Assembly (NCBI GenBank): GCA_021204025.1 | Contig: JAJQAC010000046.1 | Span: 1-35,612 of the forward strand | Direction: 5' to 3' | Source of the DNA: Clostridiales bacterium | Lineage (GTDB): Bacteria; Bacillota; Clostridia; Lachnospirales; Lachnospiraceae | Length of the DNA: 35,612 nucleotides | Shown: in pieces, positions 1 to 13,947 of the stretch | Layout of the letters: each line of letters starts with the position of its first letter | Position numbering within the stretch: the stretch's first letter is position 1 | The notes under the pieces: model-generated | What the model saw: the letters and a program-made list of their open reading frames with translations, nothing else | What the model was told of the DNA's origin: nothing | Database searches by the model: none | Program-made: the position numbers and the translations under genes

Positions 1-6405
<6,405 letters not shown>

Positions 6406-6454
6406 ACGTCGGCGATCGGTTGATTTTCCGGAAAATATCCGGTAAAAGACAGGC

Positions 6455-6487
6455 GAGGAGGGGATTTCCCCTCCTCTGTTTGTTTAG
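6455..6487 (+). terminator. Intrinsic terminator of the surface-protein gene
   Basis: A perfect 9-bp stem, GAGGAGGGG with CCCCTCCTC, has a four-base ATTT loop (6464-6467). It is followed by a T-rich TGTTTGTTT tail, 50 bases after the stop codon. Confidence 0.8.
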
Positions 6488-6504
6488 ACATAAGGGAGGA
6501 GGAG

Positions 6505-6570
6505 ATGTATCCTGTAAGACAGCAACCTCCGGGCAGGATGTTGAGAGCCAGTAACTGGACTTATATTTGA
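6505..6570 (+). CDS. Possible 21-residue leader or small ORF
   Basis: An ATG at 6505 follows a very purine-rich GGGAGGAGGAG stretch and opens 21 codons ending in TGA at 6568-6570. It lies after the terminator of the surface-protein gene and before the promoter of the ATPase gene, so it is not obviously transcribed. The ribosome-binding stretch is almost touching the ATG, closer than normal. It has no recognisable similarity and may be chance. Confidence 0.15.
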   Translation: MYPVRQQPPGRMLRASNWTYI

Positions 6571-6586
6571 AAAAGAGAAATGCTTC

Positions 6587-6616
6587 TTGACATAACGATA
6601 CTCTATGAATTAGAAT
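6587..6616 (+). promoter_or_regulatory. Promoter of the ATPase/nuclease gene
   Basis: A perfect -35 TTGACA (6587-6592) is followed after 18 bases by TAGAAT (6611-6616), one mismatch from TATAAT. The expected start falls inside the adjoining inverted repeat at 6617-6637. An 11-base direct repeat, GACATAACGAT, occurs at 6589-6599 and 6634-6644. Confidence 0.6.
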
Positions 6617-6637
6617 TGTCTTGACAATATCAAGACA
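6617..6637. promoter_or_regulatory. Operator-like inverted repeat at the transcription start
   Basis: TGTCTTGA and TCAAGACA are perfect 8-base inverted arms around a 5-base spacer. They start directly after the -10 box, the classic position for a repressor to block initiation. The cognate regulator is not identifiable here. Confidence 0.5.
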
Positions 6638-6685
6638 TAACGATCAATTGTATGAGTATTATATAAAATTTTGTAAAGAGGGAAG

Positions 6686-8356
6686 GTGAGCATCCTGGAA
6701 AATAAGAAAATGCCGGTTGGCATAGAAGATTTCAAAGAAGTTATTACGCGGGATTTCTATTATGTTGATAAGACGGGAATGATAAAAGAACTTCTGAGAG
6801 ACTGGGGCAAGGTAAATCTTTTTACCCGCCCGCGCCGATTTGGTAAGAGTATGAATATGAGCATGCTCCGGCGGTTCTTTGAAATTGACACAGACAAGAG
6901 TCTGTTTGACGGTCTGGAAATCTCAAAAGATACGGAATTATGTGAAAAACATCTGGGACAGTATCCGGTAGTAGCTATATCGTTGAAACAGGTAAGCGGA
7001 AAGTCTTATGAAGAAGCTGTGGAAAATCTCAGGGATGTGATTAAGACAGAAGCCCGACGGTTTTCCTGTTTGCCGGAAAGCGATAGGCTGGATCCGGAGG
7101 ATAAAGAAGATCTGAAAGATATACGAAGAGGGAAGGGTCTTATCGACAGCAGTATTTATCATTTATCCCGACTGTTGAGTATGCACTATAATAAAAAGGT
7201 CATTATTCTGATTGACGAGTATGATGCTCCGCTTCAGAAAGCCTATGAAAACGGATATTATGATGATATGGTACGTTTGATCCGGCAGATTTTTGGTTAT
7301 GCTTTTAAATCAAATCAGTTTTTATATTTTGGTGTTCTGACGGGCTGCATGCGGGTTTCCAAAGAAAGTCTCTTTTCAGACTTAAATAATCCGACGTTAT
7401 ATACACTGGTAGACGATATGTGTGATGAGTGGTTTGGATTTACGGATCAGGAAGTGAAACAACTGCTGAATGATCTGAATCTTGGCGAATATTACGATAT
7501 CACGAGAGACTGGTATGACGGATATCGCATTGGAAGCACCGATATTTACTGTCCATGGGATGTTATAAACTGGTGCAGACAGCTTTTGCTGTCGTCGGAT
7601 CCGGAGCCGAAAAATTATTGGGTAAATGTCGGCGAAAATAATATAGTATATCGGTTTGTTGAAATGTCGGATGACAATACACGCTATGATCTTGAAGTCC
7701 TGTCAGAGGGAGCTTCTGTCGATAAGGCTTTGTCTTTCGAATTGACCTATAAGGATATCTATAGTGGGATTGATAACCTCTGGAGCGTTCTGTTTACGAC
7801 AGGATATCTTACTCAGCGTGGACGAAATAAGGACGGGACGTATCGTCTTGCGATTCCCAACCGCGAGATCCGGCATGTGTTTGCAGAACAGATCCAGAAG
7901 TGGTTTTTGATGAAAATCGAAGGAGGTTTGCAGGGGCTTTACAGAGCTTTCGATGTCGGCGATGCGCAAAGAGTGGAAAAATGTATTAACGATTGTCTGA
8001 AAGAATCCATTAGTTTTATGGATGGCGGTAATACCGATAAGCAGAGAGAGGCCAGTTATCATCTGATGCTTGTAGGTATGGCGCAGGGACATTCCGGCTG
8101 GATTGTGAAATCAAACAGAGAAGCGGGAAAAGGAAGAGCAGACATCATTATCATTAATCGTATGAGAAATGATGGTATCGTCATTGAAGTCAAATATACA
8201 GATAACGAAAAAAAAATGCAGGAGAAGGCAGAAGAAGCCTGTCGGCAGATCAAAGACAGGAATTATGAGGATTATTTCGTTGGATTTCGGATTCACAGGG
8301 TAGATGAGTATGGGATTGCTTTCAGTGGAAAAGAATGTAAGGTCAGGAAATGCTAA
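6686..8356 (+). CDS. AAA-ATPase-like / PD-(D/E)XK nuclease-like protein (DUF1703 type)
   Basis: A 556-residue protein of the family pairing an N-terminal AAA-ATPase-like domain (PF09820 type) with a C-terminal PD-(D/E)XK nuclease-like domain (PDDEXK_9 type). Visible features are the P-loop-like RPRRFGKS at residues 48-55, a Walker B ILIDEYD at 174-180, and nuclease residues D486, E501 and K503 in D-x14-E-V-K, with Q521 further on. The family is abundant and patchily distributed in gut Bacteroidetes and Clostridia. Its function is unproven; a defence or mobile-element role is often suspected. The GTG start has GAGGG close upstream; an ATG nine codons later, just before PVGIEDF, is an alternative. 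It stands alone, with its own promoter and operator-like repeat, consistent with cargo acquired as a unit. Confidence 0.85.
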   Translation: MSILENKKMPVGIEDFKEVITRDFYYVDKTGMIKELLRDWGKVNLFTRPRRFGKSMNMSMLRRFFEIDTDKSLFDGLEISKDTELCEKHLGQYPVVAISLKQVSGKSYEEAVENLRDVIKTEARRFSCLPESDRLDPEDKEDLKDIRRGKGLIDSSIYHLSRLLSMHYNKKVIILIDEYDAPLQKAYENGYYDDMVRLIRQIFGYAFKSNQFLYFGVLTGCMRVSKESLFSDLNNPTLYTLVDDMCDEWFGFTDQEVKQLLNDLNLGEYYDITRDWYDGYRIGSTDIYCPWDVINWCRQLLLSSDPEPKNYWVNVGENNIVYRFVEMSDDNTRYDLEVLSEGASVDKALSFELTYKDIYSGIDNLWSVLFTTGYLTQRGRNKDGTYRLAIPNREIRHVFAEQIQKWFLMKIEGGLQGLYRAFDVGDAQRVEKCINDCLKESISFMDGGNTDKQREASYHLMLVGMAQGHSGWIVKSNREAGKGRADIIIINRMRNDGIVIEVKYTDNEKKMQEKAEEACRQIKDRNYEDYFVGFRIHRVDEYGIAFSGKECKVRKC

Positions 8357-8379
8357 GGGAGAGATTGACGACGCCAGAA

Positions 8380-8397
8380 CAGGATATTCCTATCCTG
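8380..8397 (+). terminator. Weak terminator-like hairpin after the ATPase gene
   Basis: CAGGATA and TATCCTG form a perfect 7-bp stem around TTCC, 24 bases after the stop. The following ACTTAATTT is only moderately T-rich, so termination would be inefficient. Confidence 0.35.
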
Positions 8398-8439
8398 ACT
8401 TAATTTACACAGGAAAACCGGATTCTTTCAAAATTTTTG

Positions 8440-8468
8440 TTTACTTTTAAACTTTAAAGTGATACTAT
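8440..8468 (+). promoter_or_regulatory. Promoter of the YerC-like regulator
   Basis: TTTACT (8440-8445), a 17-base spacer and TACTAT (8463-8468) lie about 60 bases before the start codon. Confidence 0.45.
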
Positions 8469-8527
8469 GTTTCTTGGATTCAATGGATGTTATTGGATAC
8501 ATAGGTGATTGTCTTTGAACGGAGGGT

Positions 8528-8833
8528 ATGAGATTGGCAAGAAGAGTCCGGAAAGAACATGTGATGGAGATGTATGAAGCGATCCTGAAGCTGAATTCTG
8601 TGGAGGAATGTGTAAATTTTTTTGAAGATCTGTGTTCGCCGACGGAAATATCCGCGATGGAACAGCGGTATGCGGTTGCGGATCTGTTATTAAAGAATAC
8701 CGTGTATCTGGATATCCTTGAGAAGACAAAGGCGAGCACGGCCACCATCAGCCGGGTGAATCGGATGGTAAACAGCGGAACCGGCTGTCTGCCGCAGGTG
8801 ATCAAGCGTGTAAACCGGGAAAATCAGGTATAA
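8528..8833 (+). CDS. TrpR/YerC-YecD family DNA-binding protein
   Basis: A 101-residue, all-helical small regulator of the Trp-repressor-like YerC/YecD family. The helix-turn-helix core is seen as DILEKTKASTATISRVNR near residues 66-84, preceded by the FFEDLCSPTEI block that marks the family. Length matches the roughly 100-residue norm. The ATG at 8528 has GGAGGG only one base upstream; a TTG at 8534 lies seven bases from GGAGGG and would give better spacing and a product two residues shorter, so the start is uncertain. YerC-like proteins are poorly characterised regulators and do not respond to tryptophan by default. Its position directly before a palindrome-controlled gene makes local regulation possible, but this is inference. 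Confidence 0.85.
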   Translation: MRLARRVRKEHVMEMYEAILKLNSVEECVNFFEDLCSPTEISAMEQRYAVADLLLKNTVYLDILEKTKASTATISRVNRMVNSGTGCLPQVIKRVNRENQV

Positions 8834-8884
8834 TTGTTATAAATTGAACAAAATTCTCATCAAAACTTTACAGTTTCTTGTCTT

Positions 8885-8911
8885 GAACACGCCTTGATTC
8901 AAGGCGTGTTC
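8885..8911. promoter_or_regulatory. Perfect 27-bp palindrome overlapping the -35 box of the acyl-activating megaenzyme
   Basis: A 13-base arm starting GAACACGCC (8885-8897), a central T at 8898, and its exact complement ending at 8911. The -35 hexamer (8894-8899) sits in the middle. There is no T-tract after it, so it fits an operator better than a terminator of the upstream gene, although the RNA could also fold into an 11-bp hairpin. Confidence 0.65.
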
Positions 8912-8922
8912 TATGTTATAAT
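8894..8922 (+). promoter_or_regulatory. Promoter of the adenylation-carrier-condensation gene
   Basis: TTGATT (8894-8899), exactly 17 bases, and a perfect TATAAT (8917-8922). The start codon is 63 bases downstream, with AGAGGAGAGG as ribosome binding site. Confidence 0.65.
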
Positions 8923-8985
8923 CCCGATTTGAACAGATTGCTGACGAGTGTTGAAAAACACGTTTTTTAAAAGAGGAGAGGAAAA

Positions 8986-11900
8986 ATGATATTGTACGAG
9001 AACACGAAGACGGTTTACGATCTGATCTCTCGCGCGGAAGTGGAGTACCGGGACAAGGTGTATCTGCGGTACGAAGCAAATGGGGTTGTATTTGATGTGA
9101 CCTATCAGCAGTTTGCCCTTGAATGCAAGGCAATGATGGCATGGTATACGGACAGCTGCAAAAAGGCAGGACGTAAGATCAAGATCGGACTTATGGGAAG
9201 CGCCAGTCACCAGTATCTGGTGATGCTGCTGGGCGTGATGGCCGCAGGCGGTGTTGTGGTTCCTCTGGATATCCAGATGAACGTTGAGACATTTGCCGAC
9301 TGTGTGAACCGTTCCGATATTGATCTTTTATTTTATGACTGGAAGCATCTCGCGCTGGTCCGGGGGATGCGGGAACAGTGCCCGAACTGTAAAGGCGTCT
9401 TTTCCATGCAGCACGGTTTTCACGTACCGTGCTTTGACAACATTATGTCCGGTTATATCGGCCGCAGCGTGGAGCCGGAGATCTCCGAGGATGATCTGGC
9501 GATGATTCTCTTTACATCCGGGACAACCGGCAGAGGAAAGGGCGTCATGCTTTCCCAGAGAAATCTGATTGATAATACATTTTCCAATACGGATGAGTAT
9601 GCAAAGAATGAGGTTTATCTGAATATCCTGCCGATTCATCATGTATTCTGCATTAACGGAGACATTCTCCCGGTTATGCGATATGGCGCGACGGTCTGCT
9701 TAAACGGAGAGATGTCGCAGCTGGCGGCACATATTCAGGTATTTCAGCCGTCCGCGATCCGTATGGTTCCGATGGTGGCAAAATCCCTTTATAACCGGAT
9801 CGCGCTTCTGAGCAGACAGGATCGCACGCGCTCGATCAATGAGATTCGCTCAGAAGTACTGGGAGGTCATTTGCATCGGATTATCTGCGGAGGAGGATAT
9901 CTGACGCCTGAACTGGCGGCCAATTATCAGCGCCTGGGTATCTCCATCGCGCAGGGTTACGGGATGTCAGAATGTTCTCCGGTTATCTCTGCCGTAGACT
10001 GGAAGCGTCCGGATAAAGTGGCTTCAGTAGGTAAGATTGTTGACCGGTGTGAGGTACGGATTGTAGACGGAGAGATTCAGGTGAAGAGCCCGTCCGTCAT
10101 GATGGGATATTACAAGGAACCGGATAAAACGGCAGAGGCGATCACAGAGGATGGGTGGCTCTGCACCGGAGATCTGGGATATGTGGATGACGAGAATTTC
10201 CTGTATCTGACCGGGCGTAAAAAGAACCTGATCATTATGAGCAACGGGGAAAATGTCGCTCCGGAGGAGATTGAGAATCTCTTTACCGATGATCAGCTGA
10301 TAGAGGAGATTCTGGTATTTGGCGAAGATGATCAGATTACGGCGGAAATCTATCCGAACAATAAATATGCACAGGCAGCCGGGATTCAGGATATCCCGGG
10401 TGTGATTAATGAGATTGTCGGCAGGCATAATGACAGTCTTCCTACCTATAAGCGTATCATGAAGGTGCGTCTGCGTGATGTTCCGTTTGAGAAGACTTCT
10501 TCAAAAAAGATTATCCGCAGCCAGTACTTTACGCAGAAGAAGAAGGAAGAGGACGAGCTTGCGAAGGTGAAAAAGCCGGAGACCGAACTTCAGACCCGGA
10601 TCTATCAGTGTGTGGAGGGTGTGCTTGGACATTCGCGCTTTGGTATCGATACGGATCTCTATGCGGCCGGACTTGACTCGATGGGCAGTGTGCTTTTGAT
10701 CGGAGATCTGCATGATCAGATGAATGCGGAGATCACCCTGGCAGAACTGATGGAAAACGCGAGTGTGGAGAAGCTGGAAGCCTTTATCCAGAACAGCCAT
10801 GACAAACCGGAGGTCGATTATACAAAGCAGGATGTCTATCCGCTGACCGGGCTTCAGACCTATTTTGCTTATGTGATGCAAGGCAATACCACCGCGAATC
10901 TGCCATTCTTCTTTAAGCTGGATCCGTCCGTGGAGCTGGAGCGTCTGAGTCAGTCGATCGGAGACCTTTGTGACGTTCATCCGGAATTAAAGGATATCAT
11001 CCAGAAGGAGGATGGAGTATATAAGAACTTCCGTCATGATGAAGTCCGGGTGGAGATCCCGATTACGCGGATGAGCGATGCCGACTGGGCAAAAGAGAGA
11101 AAGACGCTATTAAAACCTTTCCTGTATAAAGACAATGAGCCGCTGTACCACATCGGAATTTATCAGACCGATTCGGCAAATTATCTGTACTTCGACGTCG
11201 CGCATATTATCGGCGACGGAATGACGATGAACGTGCTCTTTGAAGATCTGAACGCACTGTATATGGGCAAAGAGGTGAAAAAGCAGGATTATACCTATTA
11301 TGAGTATATCCTGGATGAGAAAGCAAGAGAGTCGACCGGCGAGCGCCAGAGGAATATTGAGTATTTTGCAGATCTGATGAAAGATTTCCGCATTAAAAAA
11401 TCGATCCTGACGCTGAAAAACAGCTATGATCTGAAAAAAGGGCATAACGCAGCGGTACATAAGAGACTTTCCGGTCTGAATAAGCGGGACGTGCTTGCAT
11501 TCTGCAAGAAATACGGAGTATCCGAAAATGTCATGTTCCTGACGGCATTTAATTACTGTATCGGTATTTTCAGCAATGAGGATGATACAATCAGCACCAG
11601 TATTCACAGCGGGCGTACAGACAGCCGCTGGAACCGCCTGGCGGGACCTCTTTTCCTGACCTATTTTTACCGTTATACCCGGATCCATCATGAGACGGTG
11701 CCGCAGCTGCTGAAGCGGAGCGGGAGACAGATCATGGAGACGATGCAGTGTCATATCTCTACGCTTCATGCAGATGAGATGTTCTTCCAGTATCAGGGAG
11801 ATATCCTGAATATTGATGAGATCGGCGGGGCACCGGCGGAGCGCCAGCAGATTCAGCTGGATTCGCTTCCGTTCCATCTGATGGTGATGTCTGACAGGCA

Positions 11901-12585
11901 GGGATATTATTATGAGCTCCGTTATTGGGAAAATCGTTTTGACGCGGAGCAGCTCAAGATCTTTATGATCTGTTATGAGACTATTGTTGAGGCAATGCTG
12001 GAGGAGCGTTCCGTGCGCCGTCTGAAAGAACATCTGCCGATTACCGTATATCCGCTTCATTATATGACAACAGCGGGACGTCTGAATGCCGAGGCCAACC
12101 ATGATCTGATTGCTGATGTCGGAGCGGACGAACCGATTAAGGTTTATGTGTTCAATAAGGATTATCGTAAGCAGCCGTTTGGCGCCTGGGGCGAACTTTT
12201 TATTCTGGATCATCCGGCGTCAGGATGGATCGATAAGATCACAAATCCTTATGGAAAAGGGATTCTTTACCAGACCGGCCGCACCGCGCGGATCCTGCCG
12301 AACGGCAATATTGAGATCCTTGAGAATGCAGGACGCATGGTGATACGTGAGAGTGTACGGGGCCGGGATTTCCTGGATCTGAACAAGCTAGAATGTGCTT
12401 TGCTCGAGTATGGCGGTATCAAACGCGCAGAGGCTTATGTCAGCTACTCAGAGGCAAATCAGCTGGTTCTGTGCGCGGACGTCTACGGAGACGGTACGAT
12501 TAAGGAAGAACCACTTCAGGAATATATTAAGGAAGAACTGGGCGAGACGCTTGTGCCGGCTAAGTGCAATATATATAAAGAATAG
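8986..12585 (+). CDS. Orphan NRPS-like enzyme: acyl-activating A domain, carrier, condensation, C-terminal A remnant
   Basis: A 1,199-residue cytosolic assembly-line enzyme. Residues 1-510 form an AMP-binding domain (LFTSGTTGRGKG at 175-185, GYGMSE, YLTGRKKN) most like acyl-CoA or acyl-ACP ligases. A carrier domain follows, with the phosphopantetheine serine at S565 in GLDSM. A condensation domain (about 617-1030) carries AHIIGDG with H740, D744 and G745; the first His of HHxxxDG is Ala, but the catalytic second His is kept. Residues 1049-1199 match only the late part of an adenylation domain (GELFI, YQTGRTARILPNGNIEIL), with no core A3-A5 motifs. No release, thioesterase or reductase domain is present, and no phosphopantetheinyl transferase is nearby. 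Inference: it activates an acyl or amino acid, loads it on its own carrier, and condenses it with a free amine or a partner-bound acceptor. The product is unknown. Confidence 0.85.
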   Translation: MILYENTKTVYDLISRAEVEYRDKVYLRYEANGVVFDVTYQQFALECKAMMAWYTDSCKKAGRKIKIGLMGSASHQYLVMLLGVMAAGGVVVPLDIQMNVETFADCVNRSDIDLLFYDWKHLALVRGMREQCPNCKGVFSMQHGFHVPCFDNIMSGYIGRSVEPEISEDDLAMILFTSGTTGRGKGVMLSQRNLIDNTFSNTDEYAKNEVYLNILPIHHVFCINGDILPVMRYGATVCLNGEMSQLAAHIQVFQPSAIRMVPMVAKSLYNRIALLSRQDRTRSINEIRSEVLGGHLHRIICGGGYLTPELAANYQRLGISIAQGYGMSECSPVISAVDWKRPDKVASVGKIVDRCEVRIVDGEIQVKSPSVMMGYYKEPDKTAEAITEDGWLCTGDLGYVDDENFLYLTGRKKNLIIMSNGENVAPEEIENLFTDDQLIEEILVFGEDDQITAEIYPNNKYAQAAGIQDIPGVINEIVGRHNDSLPTYKRIMKVRLRDVPFEKTSSKKIIRSQYFTQKKKEEDELAKVKKPETELQTRIYQCVEGVLGHSRFGIDTDLYAAGLDSMGSVLLIGDLHDQMNAEITLAELMENASVEKLEAFIQNSHDKPEVDYTKQDVYPLTGLQTYFAYVMQGNTTANLPFFFKLDPSVELERLSQSIGDLCDVHPELKDIIQKEDGVYKNFRHDEVRVEIPITRMSDADWAKERKTLLKPFLYKDNEPLYHIGIYQTDSANYLYFDVAHIIGDGMTMNVLFEDLNALYMGKEVKKQDYTYYEYILDEKARESTGERQRNIEYFADLMKDFRIKKSILTLKNSYDLKKGHNAAVHKRLSGLNKRDVLAFCKKYGVSENVMFLTAFNYCIGIFSNEDDTISTSIHSGRTDSRWNRLAGPLFLTYFYRYTRIHHETVPQLLKRSGRQIMETMQCHISTLHADEMFFQYQGDILNIDEIGGAPAERQQIQLDSLPFHLMVMSDRQGYYYELRYWENRFDAEQLKIFMICYETIVEAMLEERSVRRLKEHLPITVYPLHYMTTAGRLNAEANHDLIADVGADEPIKVYVFNKDYRKQPFGAWGELFILDHPASGWIDKITNPYGKGILYQTGRTARILPNGNIEILENAGRMVIRESVRGRDFLDLNKLECALLEYGGIKRAEAYVSYSEANQLVLCADVYGDGTIKEEPLQEYIKEELGETLVPAKCNIYKE

Positions 12586-12605
12586 ATAAAAGAAATACAA
12601 GAGAC

Positions 12606-12643
12606 AAAAAGGTCCTGCTGAATATATGGCAGGATCTTTTTAT
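12606..12643 (+). terminator. Intrinsic terminator of the megaenzyme gene
   Basis: A-rich AAAAAG, GGTCCTGC and its near-perfect complement GCAGGATC (one G-T pair) close into CTTTTT, about 20 bases after the stop codon. Confidence 0.8.
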
Positions 12644-12654
12644 TCCATAGGAAA
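12635..12654 (+). repeat. 20-base sequence shared with the pta terminator region
   Basis: TCTTTTTATTCCATAGGAAA occurs here and, on the opposite strand, at 33021-33040. In both places it starts in the T-tract of an intrinsic terminator. A CCATAG/CTATGG inverted pair (12645-12650 and 12697-12702) bounds the next 50 bases. This suggests an interspersed intergenic element; genome-wide copy number is needed to prove it. Confidence 0.5.
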
Positions 12655-12744
12655 TGCGCCTGAGTGCGTTCTTTGTTCTTTTATGCATACGGACGGCTAT
12701 GGAAATTTTGCTGCTGGCATTGTCTCTTACTCGGTCAACCTTCG

Positions 12745-12756
12745 GCAAACGTTTGC
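12745..12756. promoter_or_regulatory. LacI/PurR-type operator palindrome
   Basis: GCAAACGTTTGC is a perfect 12-bp palindrome with a central CG, identical to the core of the enterobacterial PurR box and typical of LacI/GalR-family and CcpA-related sites. It lies 42 bases before the -35 box of the ABC operon. Confidence 0.55.
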
Positions 12757-12760
12757 AATC

Positions 12761-12797
12761 TTTAATACTTTAAATTATTATAAATTGAAGCATTAAA
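12761..12797. promoter_or_regulatory. AT-rich imperfect palindrome next to the ABC-operon promoter
   Basis: TTTAATACTTTAA (12761-12773) faces TTGAAGCATTAAA (12785-12797), with 11 of 13 positions complementary. It ends one base before the -35 hexamer. It could be a second regulator site or a UP-like AT-rich element. Confidence 0.35.
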
Positions 12798-12798
12798 A

Positions 12799-12827
12799 TT
12801 GACTTGGATAAGAAAAAGTTGTATAGT
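12799..12827 (+). promoter_or_regulatory. Promoter of the ABC transporter operon
   Basis: TTGACT (12799-12804), a 17-base spacer and TATAGT (12822-12827). The start codon follows 53 bases later, behind AAGGAGG. Confidence 0.7.
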
Positions 12828-12880
12828 AAATGAAACTTTTGAAAAACCCGATCATGGGGATATAAGGAGGATAATAGTTT

Positions 12881-13945
12881 ATGAAAAAACAATTCGCATG
12901 CGCGGCGCTTGCCGTTTCCATGGTGATGATGACAGCCTGCGGCAGCTCTTCGAGCTCAACGGAGACGACCGCAGCCGTAACGGAGGCAGCGACTGAGGCT
13001 GCAGCAGGAGAAGAGAATGAGGCAGAAACAGAAGCAGAGACAGCGTCTGAGGAAGCGGCGTCTGATGTGACCTATCGGGTAGGTATCTGCCAGCTGGTGC
13101 AGCATGACGCTTTGGATGCGGCGACTCAGGGATTTCGCGATGCGCTGACAGAGGAACTGGGTGATGCTGTGGAGTTTGACGAGCAGAACGCGCAGGGCGA
13201 TTCGAATACCTGCTCGACGATCATCAACAGCTTTGTATCTGCGGATGTTGATCTGATTATGGCGAACGCGACTCCGGCGCTGCAGGCGGCGCAGGCCGGT
13301 ACTAATGAGATTCCGATTCTGGGAACTTCTGTTACCGAGTATGGAGTTGCGCTGGGAATCGATGATTTTGACGGCCTGGTTGGAACAAACATTTCCGGTA
13401 CGTCCGATTTGGCTCCGCTCACTGAGCAGGCGGCGATGCTTCACGAACTGTTCCCGGATGCCGAAAAAGTGGGTCTGCTGTACTGTTCGGCAGAGGCAAA
13501 TTCACAGTATCAGGTGGATACGGTGAAGGTTGCCCTGGAAGAACTGGGTTATACCTGTGAGTATTATGCGTTTTCTGATTCGAACGATCTGTCCACAATC
13601 TGTACGAAGGCTGCTTCTGAATCAGATGTGATCTATGTCCCGACTGACAATACGGTTGCGGCTAACACAGAGATTGTGAATAATATCTGTCAGCCGGCAG
13701 GCGTCCCGGTGATTGCCGGTGAGGAAGGGATCTGCTCAGGATGTGGTGTGGCGACTCTTTCCATCAGCTATTACGATCTGGGCGTGGCAACCGGTAAGAT
13801 GGCGGCAAAGATACTGACCGGCGAGTCCAAAGTCGAGGAGATGCCGATCGAATACGCGCCTCAGTTTACCAAGAAGTATAACGTCACGATCTGTGAGGCT
13901 CTTGGCGTTGAGATTCCGGATGATTATGTTGCTATTGAGGAATAA
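12881..13945 (+). CDS. ABC transporter substrate-binding lipoprotein (TrpX-like, ABC_sub_bind family)
   Basis: A 354-residue extracellular lipoprotein. A signal peptide ends in the lipobox MTAC with the lipidated C20, followed by a Ser/Thr/Ala/Glu-rich tether to about residue 64. The mature fold begins at YRVGICQLVQHDALDAATQGF and belongs to the PF04392-type periplasmic-binding family, which includes TrpX. It delivers a ligand to the permease and ATPase encoded next, whose genes follow by 2 bases and by a 1-base overlap. In streptococci the related TrpXYZ system is linked to tryptophan and controlled by a T-box; no T-box is visible here and a LacI-type palindrome is upstream, so the substrate may differ. 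Family assignment is strong; the substrate is not known. Confidence 0.88.
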   Translation: MKKQFACAALAVSMVMMTACGSSSSSTETTAAVTEAATEAAAGEENEAETEAETASEEAASDVTYRVGICQLVQHDALDAATQGFRDALTEELGDAVEFDEQNAQGDSNTCSTIINSFVSADVDLIMANATPALQAAQAGTNEIPILGTSVTEYGVALGIDDFDGLVGTNISGTSDLAPLTEQAAMLHELFPDAEKVGLLYCSAEANSQYQVDTVKVALEELGYTCEYYAFSDSNDLSTICTKAASESDVIYVPTDNTVAANTEIVNNICQPAGVPVIAGEEGICSGCGVATLSISYYDLGVATGKMAAKILTGESKVEEMPIEYAPQFTKKYNVTICEALGVEIPDDYVAIEE

Positions 13946-13947
13946 GA

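Noticed and set aside
11110-12213. A 367-codon open frame on the minus strand inside the condensation domain
   Set aside because: It mirrors the coding strand of a clear enzyme domain; composition is typical of an antisense shadow and no start signals are present.
12560-12748. A 62-codon minus-strand frame over the end of the megaenzyme gene and the following intergenic region
   Set aside because: It crosses the terminator and the repeat-like sequence and has no ribosome binding site; better explained by the intergenic element.
12586-12880. Possible T-box riboswitch before the TrpX-like operon
   Set aside because: No T-box consensus, specifier hairpin or antiterminator is present; the only terminator there belongs to the upstream gene.
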